This document shows, piece by piece, positions 1 through 6,856 of a DNA stretch of 8,027 nucleotides. Both the position numbers and the translations under genes were made by a program. A model generated the notes under the pieces. The model was not told the origin of the DNA, searched no databases, and worked only from the letters and a program-made list of their open reading frames with translations. Each line of letters opens with the position of its first letter. Within the stretch, counting starts at the first letter, position 1. The stretch spans positions 1 through 8,027 of the forward strand of contig JAHRAW010000166.1 in NCBI GenBank assembly GCA_020027415.1, in the 5' to 3' direction. This DNA is from Gammaproteobacteria bacterium (GTDB taxonomy: Bacteria > Pseudomonadota > Gammaproteobacteria > Arenicellales > Poriferihabitantaceae).

Positions 1-2
1 GT

Positions 3-50
3 CTGATGTTTTATGATTTGGTGGATACCGTGAATACGCTATTGAAATAA
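3..50 (+). CDS. C-terminal end of an unidentified protein (5' partial)
   Basis: The only plus-strand frame open from the left edge reads LMFYDLVDTVNTLLK and ends at TAA (48-50); the other two frames hit stops within the first 15 bases. A plausible intrinsic terminator follows 34 bases later, which fits the 3' end of a real gene. Fifteen residues are too few to assign a family, and I do not recognise the tail. The upstream sequence is outside the window. Confidence 0.4.
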   Translation: MMFYDLVDTVNTLLK

Positions 51-83
51 GCCGAACGCGTTGGTTTTTTATTATTCTGAACT

Positions 84-117
84 AAAAAAGGCGGTGGGCT
101 TCGCCGCTGTTTTGTTT
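84..117 (+). terminator. Probable rho-independent terminator
   Basis: Six A residues (84-89) lead into GGCGG (90-94), which pairs with CCGCT (104-108) across a nine-base loop that could pair further. A T-rich tail, GTTTTGTTT (109-117), follows. The A-tract, short GC stem and T-tract arrangement is typical of an intrinsic terminator, and the A and T runs can extend the stem. It would end transcription of the gene stopping at base 50. The stem is only five pairs including one G-U, so strength is uncertain. It lies directly before the AlkB-like reading frame, so that frame would need its own promoter or read-through transcription. Confidence 0.5.
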
Positions 118-122
118 CATGC

Positions 123-782
123 ATGCATACGCAACAAAGTAGTTTGCTTCCCGCGCCGGAGTCGGCGCTTGGTTGGCGGCGACTCACGGTGCCAGCCGAG
201 CAACGCGCGCGCTTGCATGCCGGCGGCGCGCAGTACCTTCCCGACTTCATTACGGCGAGCGAAGAGACCGAGTTGCTCGCCGAAGTGGAGGCCGCCGCGT
301 GGTAGACCGATATGCCGCGCTATATGCAACAATACGGCTATCGCTACGATTACACCGCGCGCAAGTTGGATGCGGGCGCGAAACTGGGCGAGTTGCCAAA
401 CTGGGCGACGTCCATCACCGCGCGCTTGCTGCAGAAAAACATTTTTACCGCCGCCCCGGAACAGATGTTGGTGAATGAATACCAACCCGGGCAGGGCATC
501 GCGCCGCATACCGACCGCGATTGTTTTGGCGCGGTGGTCGCGTCGCTGTCGTTGGGCGGCGATTGCATGATGCGGATGATGCCGCATCGCCGCAACCTGC
601 AACATGCTTTTGATATTGTCTTGCAACGTCGCAGCCTATTGGTGTTGCATGGCGAGAGCCGCGACTTGTGGCGGCATAGCATCGCGGCGCGCAGCAGCGA
701 CTCGCAAAATGGTTGTAGAATCCGCCGCCAACGACGCGTGTCGCTGACTTTTCGCAACGTGCCGGCGTTCGCTTGTGATTGA
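123..782 (+). pseudogene. AlkB-like 2OG-Fe(II) dioxygenase, interrupted by an in-frame TAG
   Basis: One frame from ATG 123 to TGA 782 encodes an AlkB-family Fe(II)/2-oxoglutarate oxygenase of about 219 codons, the family's usual size, but codon 61 (303-305) is TAG. Before it is the N-terminal part with QYLPDFITASEETELL. After it come QQYGYRYDY (substrate lid region), LVNEYQPGQGIAPHTD (iron ligands H129 and D131), SLSLGG, WRHSI (distal iron ligand H185) and RVSLTFR (2OG-binding arginines R205 and R211), numbering across the stop. Family members repair alkylated nucleic acid by oxidative demethylation, or hydroxylate tRNA wobble bases; the substrate here is unknown. In relatives, as I recall them, the stop position holds an ordinary residue in a W-x-T-D-L stretch, so one base change (for example from TTG, TGG or CAG) explains it. 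No frameshift is needed and no other motif is damaged, so the event is recent, a sequencing error, or suppressed. A restart at ATG 312 would keep the catalytic core (156 aa). No clear ribosome-binding site is seen before 123 or 312. Confidence 0.82.
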
Positions 783-856
783 AACTGAATTTCAAAAAAA
801 TTTCTTTCCCTCATCAACCCAAACAAAAACCTGGCCTCGCTTCGTAACTTGTCGCC

Positions 857-1765
857 ATGCTAACCCCCAGCGGATACATCGACGGGAAAATCGCGCCGCT
901 CAGTGACATTCAGGTGCCGGTGTTGGACCGCGGATTCCTGTACGGTGATTCAATTTATGAAGTCTTTCGCACCTATTCGGGCATTCCGTTTATGTTTGAC
1001 GAACACCATGAGCGGCTGATGAATTCCGCGCGCCTGAGCATGATGAATGTCAGCCAAGGCAAGGCGGCGATTGTTGAGGCGATCATCGCCACCATCGCCG
1101 CGGCGGCGCCGGCGCCGGGCGAAGATGTGTATGTGCGGTATCAAATCACCCGCGGCGAAGGCGAGGTGGATTTGTATCCCGACCCGAAACTGCAATCCCG
1201 GTTGGTGATTATCGTTAAACAAACGCCGCAGTGGAACGCGAATTTTTACGCGCGCGGCATGTCCCTCGCCATCCCGACTCTGCGGCGCAATGCGGTGAAC
1301 ACGCTCAACCCGAATATCAAGGGCGGCAACTATTTGAATAACATTCTCGGCTTGGCTGAAGCGCGCGCCATGGGCGCGGACGAATGCGTGATGCTGGACG
1401 CGGATGGTTTGGTGACCGAATGTTCCAACAGCAACGTTTGGTTTGTGTTGGCGGGCGACCTGGTTACGCCGGCAAGCGGCAACTTGCACGGGCTGACTCG
1501 CAAATCACTGGTCGGGTTGCTTAATCAAGCCGGGCATCAACAAATTGAACGCATGTTGCATAGCGAACAATTGTTGGCGGCGACCGAATGTTTTGTTACC
1601 AGTGCCACGCGCGCGGTGATGCCGGTGGCGAGTTTGCGATTACAAAACGGCGCGGTGCTTCAATTCCCGCGCGGCGGCGGCGAACTGACTCGCTTGGCGA
1701 TGAAATTGTATGCCGACATGCTTGCCGCGTTTGTGCGCAAGAATCGCGCGAAGGCGTGGTTTTAA
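857..1765 (+). CDS. PLP-dependent class IV aminotransferase (branched-chain / D-amino acid type)
   Basis: The 302-residue product is a fold-type IV PLP aminotransferase, the family of IlvE, D-amino acid aminotransferase and aminodeoxychorismate lyase, and of normal length. Visible landmarks are LDRGFLYGDSIYEVFRTY (residues 23-40), RYQITRG (94-100), and NPNIKGGNYLNNILG, where K155 is the predicted Schiff-base lysine. TECSNSN (187-193) follows, with E188 expected to contact the pyridine nitrogen and S190 and N191 near the phosphate. It should be cytosolic and move an amino group between an amino acid and a 2-oxo acid. The RGFLYGDSIYEV signature resembles D-amino acid or generic class IV enzymes more than classical IlvE (which has FEG), so I leave the substrate open. 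ATG 857 fits family N-termini; the bases before it hold no recognisable Shine-Dalgarno motif. It starts 74 bases after the AlkB-like frame. Confidence 0.9.
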   Translation: MLTPSGYIDGKIAPLSDIQVPVLDRGFLYGDSIYEVFRTYSGIPFMFDEHHERLMNSARLSMMNVSQGKAAIVEAIIATIAAAAPAPGEDVYVRYQITRGEGEVDLYPDPKLQSRLVIIVKQTPQWNANFYARGMSLAIPTLRRNAVNTLNPNIKGGNYLNNILGLAEARAMGADECVMLDADGLVTECSNSNVWFVLAGDLVTPASGNLHGLTRKSLVGLLNQAGHQQIERMLHSEQLLAATECFVTSATRAVMPVASLRLQNGAVLQFPRGGGELTRLAMKLYADMLAAFVRKNRAKAWF

Positions 1766-1798
1766 CTGACCGCCGCCGAACATGATTTCATCGCCCGC

Positions 1799-1827
1799 TA
1801 AGCGACTTACGCCGGCTGAGCGACTTA
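1799..1827. repeat. Two copies of AGCGACTTA with an 18-base period
   Basis: AGCGACTTA occurs at 1801-1809 and again at 1819-1827, separated by nine bases. The first copy sits in TAAGCGACTTA, a perfect hyphenated palindrome (TAAG-CGA-CTTA), and the second in TGAGCGACTTA, which differs from it by one base. The pair ends 18 bases before the desaturase start codon. It could be a local duplication or a regulator site; only the repetition itself is seen. Confidence 0.4.
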
Positions 1828-1845
1828 GATAGTTAGAGAACCGAC

Positions 1846-2637
1846 ATGAATATCAATCCACAAGACTGGCTGCGCTTGGGCGCGTTTCTCATTCTCTTGC
1901 TCGCCATGATGGGGTGGGAATGCTTGGCGCCGCGCCGCACCGCGCAACGCCGAAGCATTCGCTGGCCGCCTAATTTGATCGTGGTGGCGCTGAATACGCT
2001 ACTGCTGATGCTGATGCCGGTGACCGCGGTGGGCGCGGCGTTGTTTTCGATCTTCAATCACTTTGGTTTATTTTTGTATTTGGAGTTGCCGTTGTGGCAC
2101 AGCATCATCCTGTCGCTGTTGCTCCTTGACCTGACGATTTACTGGCAGCACCGAATTTTCCACGCCATTCCGCAAGCCTGGCGCATTCACCGCATGCACC
2201 ATACCGACACCGAGTTTGATGTAACCACCGCGCTGCGTTTTCATCCGCTGGAAATCATCATTTCCATGCTCATCAAAGCCGCGGTGATTATGCTGCTCGG
2301 CGCGCCGCTGTTAGCGGTACTCGCTTTTGAAATTATCTTAAACAGTACCGCGATGTTTAACCATAGTAATATCAAGTTGCCGCGCGCGGTGGATAAAGCG
2401 TTGCGCTGGTGCTTGGTTACTCCGGACATGCATCGCGTGCATCATTCGGTGCATGCGGACGAGTATAATGCCAACTATGGCTTCAACCTGTCGCTCTGGG
2501 ATCGGCTGTTTGCGAGTTATCGCGCGCAACCCAAAGATGGGCATGAGAAAATGCAAATCGGGCAACTTAAATATCGCGCGCGCAGCGAGGCGCGGTTGGA
2601 TAAATTACTAACGCAACCGTTTCGAGATTCACCATGA
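1846..2637 (+). CDS. Sterol desaturase / fatty acid hydroxylase superfamily membrane protein
   Basis: This 263-residue integral membrane protein carries the histidine clusters of the di-iron fatty acid hydroxylase superfamily: HRIFH (102-106), HRMHH (115-119), RFHPLE (131-136), FNHSN (171-175) and MHRVHHS (195-201). Such enzymes use a non-haem di-iron centre and O2 to hydroxylate or desaturate lipids such as sterols, fatty acids, ornithine lipids or alkylglycerols; the substrate cannot be told from sequence. Hydrophobic segments lie near residues 9-22, 44-70, 83-99 and 137-166, with the histidines on cytoplasmic faces by family analogy. Length is usual for bacterial members. ATG 1846 is preceded by AGAG (1835-1838) seven bases upstream, the clearest ribosome-binding site among the leading genes. 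The stop overlaps another ATG as ATGA at 2634. Confidence 0.9.
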   Translation: MNINPQDWLRLGAFLILLLAMMGWECLAPRRTAQRRSIRWPPNLIVVALNTLLLMLMPVTAVGAALFSIFNHFGLFLYLELPLWHSIILSLLLLDLTIYWQHRIFHAIPQAWRIHRMHHTDTEFDVTTALRFHPLEIIISMLIKAAVIMLLGAPLLAVLAFEIILNSTAMFNHSNIKLPRAVDKALRWCLVTPDMHRVHHSVHADEYNANYGFNLSLWDRLFASYRAQPKDGHEKMQIGQLKYRARSEARLDKLLTQPFRDSP

Positions 2638-2681
2638 CCGCCGCACAATTTTCACGGCGCAAGAACTGAGCGACAAAACCG

Positions 2682-2948
2682 ATGACCATTGATCGAAAAC
2701 TGCTGGCAATTTTAGTGTGCCCGGTCACCAAGCAACCCTTGCTTGCGCTCTCGCAGGCGCGGTTGGAGCGGCTCAATCAACTCATTGAACGCCGCAAATT
2801 GCATACCCTGGATGGCGGCGCGATTGAGTGTCCTCTGCAGCAAGCCTTAATCACGCAAAACGGCGCCACCATTTATCGCGTGGAGGATAATATTCCGGTG
2901 ATGTTGGAAGAGCAGAGCATCCGCTGCGAACAAATTCCGAACTGGTGA
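2682..2948 (+). CDS. Trm112-like (YcaR/UPF0434-related) small protein, long form
   Basis: The 88-residue product starts with MTIDRKLLAILVCPVTKQPL, matching the N-terminus of Trm112/YcaR proteins (LLEILxCPxxxxPL), and ends with the matching C-terminal half, RVEDNIPVMLEEQSI (family form RDGIPVLLxxEA). About 30 extra residues, predicted helical (residues 24-40), separate the halves compared with the 60-residue E. coli YcaR. Similar long forms, as I recall them, occur in other bacteria. C13 is kept but the second cysteine of CPxC is threonine, so a complete four-cysteine zinc site is absent; C50 and C82 are the only other cysteines. Eukaryotic and archaeal Trm112 activate methyltransferases; the bacterial role is not well defined. 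No strong Shine-Dalgarno precedes ATG 2682. It follows the desaturase gene by 44 bases and its stop lies 77 bases from the convergent ppk1 stop. Confidence 0.8.
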   Translation: MTIDRKLLAILVCPVTKQPLLALSQARLERLNQLIERRKLHTLDGGAIECPLQQALITQNGATIYRVEDNIPVMLEEQSIRCEQIPNW

Positions 2949-3025
2949 GGCGACGTTACAAAGTTACCACGACAACCGCCGCGCGCGCCGCCCCAACTAT
3001 CCCGACCAAAAAATACGATTTACGA
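2949..3025. other. Short convergent intergenic region
   Basis: These 77 bases separate the plus-strand Trm112-like stop from the minus-strand ppk1 stop. I looked for a shared bidirectional terminator; only a GC-rich stretch (CCGCCGCGCGCGCCGCC, about 2976-2994) and an A-run (3007-3013) are present, without a convincing stem plus T-tract in either direction. Nothing else is recognised. Confidence 0.4.
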
Positions 3026-5230
3026 TTAATTGCGCTTGCGCTGTCGCCCGCTGCGCAACAACTTTTTATGCTTTTTGGTTTTCAGGCGCGTCTGCGCGAA
3101 GTCAATCTGTTGCAACTGACTGGCGCGCGCTTCCTCCTCTGATTTCGGTCGGCGTTTAATATACGCGCCATCGGGCTGCATCTCCCACGCGTTCTGGTTG
3201 TCGTCCAACAAGGTGTTCAACACCAACCGCAATTCTTTTTTGAGCGGCGCCGGGGTGATTTGGACGACCACTTCAACCCGACTCTCCAGGTTGCGTTTCA
3301 TTAGATCCGCCGAGCCGAGCCAATACTCCTCCGCGCCGCCGTTTTTGAAGTAGAAGATGCGGCTATGCTCCAGAAACCGCCCGACGATGCTGAGCACGCT
3401 GATGTTGTCGGAAATGCCGGCAATCGCCGGGCGCAGGCGGCATGTGTCGCGGATGATGAGTTCAATTTTCACCCCGGCTTGGGAGGCTTGATACAACGCT
3501 TTGACCAAATCGCTGTCTTCCAGCGCGTTGGTTTTGATTTGAATCAACCCGGGCGTTTCCGCGCGGTGCGCGTCTATTTCCCGCTGAATGTTCGCCAACA
3601 AGGTTTTTTTCAGGTGCTTGGGGGCGGGGATGATTTTGCGATAGTTGCGACGCGGCGCGCAGCCGGTGGTCAAGTAATTGAATAGTTCGGTTACATCGTG
3701 ACCAATATCTTCATCGCAACTCAATAATCCGAGGTCGGTGTAGAGCCGCGCGGTGCCGCCGTGATAGTTACCGGTGCCGATGTGCGTGTAGCGCCGCAAG
3801 CCGCTGTAATCTTGCCGCACCGCCATCAACACCTTGCAATGCGTTTTCAGCCCAAGCACGCCATAGGTGACATGGATGCCGGCTTGTTCCATGCGCTCCG
3901 ACCATTCTATATTGGCGGCTTCGTCAAATTTCGCTTTCAGTTCCACCACCACGGCAACTTGTTTGCCGTTGCGCGCCGCTTCAATCAACAAATCCACAAT
4001 CGGCGTTTGGCGGTCGGTGCGGTATAAAGTCATCTTAATGGCGCGCACCTTTGCATCGCGCGCCGCCTCTTCCAAAAACCTGACCACCGAAGTGGCGAAG
4101 GATTCATACGGGTGTTGCAAGAGGATGGATTCGGCTTCGCGCAAAATATGAAAAATGCTGCGCTGCTGTTCCTGCAGCCGATGATGATTGACCGGAATAT
4201 GCGGCGGGTAGCGCAACTGCGGCAAGGGCAACGCCGCAAGTTGCATAATCCCGCGTTGCATCATCAGCCCGTCCTGCACAAACACATCCTGTTCTAAATC
4301 CAGCCCCAGTTCAGCCGCCAACATTGCCTTGCGTTCATCGCTCATCGCCGGGTTCACCACCATGCGCACCGGCGGGGCAATGCGGCGGTCGCGCAACTCC
4401 AGTTCAATCATTTCCATTAAATCGTTGGCGCCGGTTTCTTGGCGTTCCGCGGCGGCGTTGCGCGCCACAAAATAAAAATCCTGCGCGATGATTGTGACAT
4501 CCGGAAACAGCAAATCTAAATTATTCGCCATCACATCTTCCAACGGCACAAAATGAGCATGCTCGCCGACCTGCATAAAACGCGGGATGCCGGTGCCCAC
4601 CGGCACTTTCACGCGCGCCAACACCGATTCATCCTCATTCGCCGGCTGGATGGTCACCAGAATATTCAGCGACAGGTTGGAGATAAACGGAAACGGATGC
4701 GCCGGGTCAATTACTTGCGGCGTGACCAGCGGGAAGATGTTGTCAATATAGTGTCGCCGCACTTGCTCTTGTTCGGCGCGGTTGAGTTTGCGGTATGGAA
4801 TGATGCGGATTTCGTGTTCGGCAAGTTGCGCCAACAATTTTGGCAGTTGGCGGTCGCGCTCGCTTTCAATCTCCATCACCAGCGCGCGCGCTTCGCGCAG
4901 TTGTTGCTGCGGCGTGCGCCCATCCACGCTCAACTCCGCCACCCCGGTGGCGGCTTGCAACTTGAGCCCGCCGATGCGCTTCATAAAAAACTCGTCTATG
5001 TTGGAAGCGAAAATCGCGAAAAACTTAACGCGTTCAAGCAACGGATTTTGCGGGTTGATTGCCTCGTGCAACACGCGGTCGTTAAAGCGCAACCAGGTCA
5101 GTTCGCGATTGAAATACCACTCCGCGTCGTTCAGGTCGGGCACGGTCGGCGCGGCGGCGGGCGCAAGCGATTGTTCGCCGCCGGCGCGCGGCGCGCGATG
5201 CCGATTCATTGCGATTACGTTCTTAGTCAT
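3026..5230 (-). CDS. ppk1: Polyphosphate kinase 1 (PPK1)
   Basis: Reading leftward from ATG 5230, this 734-residue protein is a polyphosphate kinase, which reversibly transfers the ATP gamma-phosphate to inorganic polyphosphate, usually at the inner membrane or in the cytosol. The order of blocks matches PPK1: N-terminal FNRELTWLRFNDRVLHEA (about 40-57), then SNIDEFFMKR, HPFPFISNLSLN and the middle domain. Next come KMTLYRTD, VELKAKFDEAANI and GLKTHCKVLMA with H464, the likely phosphorylated histidine (E. coli H435 equivalent). Then follow HIGTGNYH, ARLYTDLGLLS, RDTCRLRPAI and FLEHSRIFYF with H622 (E. coli H592 equivalent). It ends in a strongly basic tail (KTKKHKKLLRSGRQRKRN). The N-terminus before the conserved domain is about 30 residues longer than in E. 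coli. The frame stays open to TTG 5287, and ATG 5209 (727 aa) is also possible. None has a strong Shine-Dalgarno; I chose ATG 5230 because it needs no rare start. It is convergent with the Trm112-like gene and divergent from the CorC pair. Confidence 0.93.
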   Translation of the reverse strand: MTKNVIAMNRHRAPRAGGEQSLAPAAAPTVPDLNDAEWYFNRELTWLRFNDRVLHEAINPQNPLLERVKFFAIFASNIDEFFMKRIGGLKLQAATGVAELSVDGRTPQQQLREARALVMEIESERDRQLPKLLAQLAEHEIRIIPYRKLNRAEQEQVRRHYIDNIFPLVTPQVIDPAHPFPFISNLSLNILVTIQPANEDESVLARVKVPVGTGIPRFMQVGEHAHFVPLEDVMANNLDLLFPDVTIIAQDFYFVARNAAAERQETGANDLMEMIELELRDRRIAPPVRMVVNPAMSDERKAMLAAELGLDLEQDVFVQDGLMMQRGIMQLAALPLPQLRYPPHIPVNHHRLQEQQRSIFHILREAESILLQHPYESFATSVVRFLEEAARDAKVRAIKMTLYRTDRQTPIVDLLIEAARNGKQVAVVVELKAKFDEAANIEWSERMEQAGIHVTYGVLGLKTHCKVLMAVRQDYSGLRRYTHIGTGNYHGGTARLYTDLGLLSCDEDIGHDVTELFNYLTTGCAPRRNYRKIIPAPKHLKKTLLANIQREIDAHRAETPGLIQIKTNALEDSDLVKALYQASQAGVKIELIIRDTCRLRPAIAGISDNISVLSIVGRFLEHSRIFYFKNGGAEEYWLGSADLMKRNLESRVEVVVQITPAPLKKELRLVLNTLLDDNQNAWEMQPDGAYIKRRPKSEEEARASQLQQIDFAQTRLKTKKHKKLLRSGRQRKRN

Positions 5231-5281
5231 CGTTAAAAATTTGCGCTGAGCGGCATGGTACTCCGCGCCCGCGTAGCTAGT

Positions 5282-5310
5282 TTGCAATCAAGCCGTTATT
5301 GCGCTATATT
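5282..5310 (+). promoter_or_regulatory. Candidate sigma70 promoter for the CorC-like pair
   Basis: TTGCAA (5282-5287; four of six matches to TTGACA) and TATATT (5305-5310; five of six matches to TATAAT) are separated by 17 bases, the optimal spacing. Transcription would start near 5317, giving a 5' leader of roughly 67 bases before ATG 5384. It sits in the ppk1/CorC divergent spacer, just upstream of the ppk1 start. I found no equally good pair on the minus strand for ppk1. Confidence 0.5.
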
Positions 5311-5383
5311 AACCTAAATTCTACCCCTACCGCGCAACCAATCGCTATCTGCATGAACCAGCTCCCGCCGCCGACCTTTTCCC

Positions 5384-6856
5384 ATGCAACCGATTCTGTC
5401 CTACCTCAGCCAGTATTGGCAAGCCGCGACCGCGGCGGCGGCGTCCAGTTTCGCCTTTGACACGGCGTTGTTGGCGGAGCCGGATATGCTGGTGCGGCTC
5501 GGCTTACAACTTTTGTTGTTGGTTTGTTCGGCGTTTTTCTCCAGTTCCGAAACCGCTTTGTTTTCCCTGTCCCGGCTGGACCTCCAACAGCTGCGCCGTG
5601 AAAAAAACCCGCGCGCCGAATCCATCCACGAACTGCTTGACCAGCCGCGCAAACTCATTATTTCCATCCTAAGCGGCAACGAGTTGGTGAATGTCGCGGT
5701 TACCGCCAACATGGCGTGGATCTTAGTCACGCTGTACGGCAGCGCGCATGCGCTGTGGATGAACCTGTTGGTGGTGGCGCCGTTGTTGCTGTTGTTCGGC
5801 GAGGTAACCCCCAAAACCATTGCCGTGCATAACCCGGTGCGTTACAGCACGCGGATTGTCGCCGAACCGATGCGCTTTTGGTTGCGCTTGAGCACGCCGT
5901 TGCGCTGGGCGGTGCGGGGAATCGCCGAACACATCACCACCTGGATGGTGGGCAACGCCAAAGCCGCCGACAACATTTTATTAGTGGATGAGTTCCTCAC
6001 GCTGGTGGAACAAGGCGCCGAGGACGGCAATTTGGACGCCACCGAAAGAGCGCTGATTCACAACCTGCTGAAAGCCGGCGACACCGAAATTGTGGAAATT
6101 ATGACGCCGCGCACGCAAATGGCGTTTCTGAATGGAGAAATGAGCGTGCCGGAAATGGTGGAAAAATTCATTTCCTATCGCCACCCGCGCAGTCCGGTTT
6201 TCAAAACTCACCGCGACAACCTAATTGGCTTCGTGCATGCCGAAGATATCTTGCGGCTGGTGTTGGACGGCGACGAGTTGGCCTCGCTAACCCCGCAAGA
6301 CATCATGCATCCGCCGGTGGTGGTGCCGTTGACCAAGAAGATTGATGAGATGTTTGATTTCTTCCAGCACCATGAAGTGCGCGCCGCCGCTTGTCTCAAC
6401 GAATTTGGCGGCGTGGAAGGTTTCATCACCATGCGCGGCATCATCAATTTTATTTTCGGCGATGTCAGCGGCGGGACGCGCGCCACCACCGCGCTGTATG
6501 CCGAGAAAGACAATAACATTTATGAAGTGCCCGGCGACATGAAACTGAATGACTTTAACAACCTTGCCAACTTCGGCATTGAAGACCCGCGCATGACCAC
6601 CATCGGCGGGGTCGCTTTTCGGTTGCTGGACCGACTGCCGAAAGAAGGCGACCAAGTGCAGATGGACGACATTCTAATTCAAGTGCTGGAAATGGATGCG
6701 CATCGCATCGCCACGGTGCGCGTAGCACAGGGCGTGCAAACGCATCACTTTGAGCGCGCCGAAGCGAGCGAGGATGGCGCGCGCCAGTTAGCCGAGCAAG
6801 CCGCAGCCAAACCGCATACCGAGCCAGTTGCCGCCGATGGTAGGCGCGCGTCATGA
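5384..6856 (+). CDS. HlyC/CorC-family membrane protein (CNNM-CBS-CBS-CorC), first of a pair
   Basis: The 490-residue protein has the full CorC/CNNM layout. An N-terminal hydrophobic leader leads into a CNNM (DUF21) membrane domain with CSAFFSSSETALFSLSRL (48-65), GNELVNVAVTANM (98-110) and LLLLFGEVTPKTIAV (134-148). Then follow a CBS pair (about 236-295 and 303-360, including IMTPRTQ, HPRSPVF and NEFGGVEGFITM), a CorC_HlyC C-terminal domain (about 376-455, including YEVPGDMKLNDFN and IGGVAFRLLDRLPKEGD) and a low-complexity Ala/Glu-rich tail (456-490). Relatives in this superfamily include bacterial CorC and mammalian CNNM, implicated in Mg2+ (or Co2+) export across the inner membrane with CBS nucleotide sensing. 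The 'hemolysin' label is historical. The second CBS domain lacks the usual acidic ED/EE cluster, having MRGIINFIFGDV there. ATG 5384 has no clear Shine-Dalgarno. Its TGA overlaps the next gene's ATG. Confidence 0.9.
   Translation: MQPILSYLSQYWQAATAAAASSFAFDTALLAEPDMLVRLGLQLLLLVCSAFFSSSETALFSLSRLDLQQLRREKNPRAESIHELLDQPRKLIISILSGNELVNVAVTANMAWILVTLYGSAHALWMNLLVVAPLLLLFGEVTPKTIAVHNPVRYSTRIVAEPMRFWLRLSTPLRWAVRGIAEHITTWMVGNAKAADNILLVDEFLTLVEQGAEDGNLDATERALIHNLLKAGDTEIVEIMTPRTQMAFLNGEMSVPEMVEKFISYRHPRSPVFKTHRDNLIGFVHAEDILRLVLDGDELASLTPQDIMHPPVVVPLTKKIDEMFDFFQHHEVRAAACLNEFGGVEGFITMRGIINFIFGDVSGGTRATTALYAEKDNNIYEVPGDMKLNDFNNLANFGIEDPRMTTIGGVAFRLLDRLPKEGDQVQMDDILIQVLEMDAHRIATVRVAQGVQTHHFERAEASEDGARQLAEQAAAKPHTEPVAADGRRAS

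Noticed and set aside
119..128. ATGCATGCAT palindrome at the AlkB-like start
   Set aside because: A ten-base palindrome made of a repeated four-base word is easily due to chance and matches no regulator site I can name.
117..626. 169-codon minus-strand frame over the AlkB-like region, an alternative explanation for the broken plus frame
   Set aside because: The plus strand shows AlkB motifs on both sides of the TAG in a single frame; the minus frame shows no family features.
783..812. AT-rich inverted repeat (AATTT-C-A-run-AAATT) after the AlkB-like frame as a terminator
   Set aside because: The stem would be AT-only and about five pairs, with no clean T-tract after it, so it is unlikely to fold or terminate.
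950..1489. 179-codon minus-strand frame inside the aminotransferase
   Set aside because: It is antisense to conserved PLP-enzyme motifs and is rich in R, H and Q as expected of a shadow frame.
2715..2735. Loss of the second cysteine (CPVT instead of CPVC) in the Trm112-like protein as a novelty
   Set aside because: From family knowledge, CPVT/CPET-type variants and long forms are common among bacterial Trm112-like proteins.
2945..3142. 65-codon plus-strand frame starting GTG in the Trm112-like stop (GTGA overlap)
   Set aside because: More than half of it lies antisense to the ppk1 C-terminus, it has no recognisable motif, and its composition follows the ppk1 codon pattern.
3365..5249. Several long plus-strand open frames opposite ppk1 (up to 227 codons)
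   Set aside because: They mirror a clearly conserved PPK1 in a GC-rich genome; their residues (many H, R, Q, F) are typical antisense shadows without family motifs.
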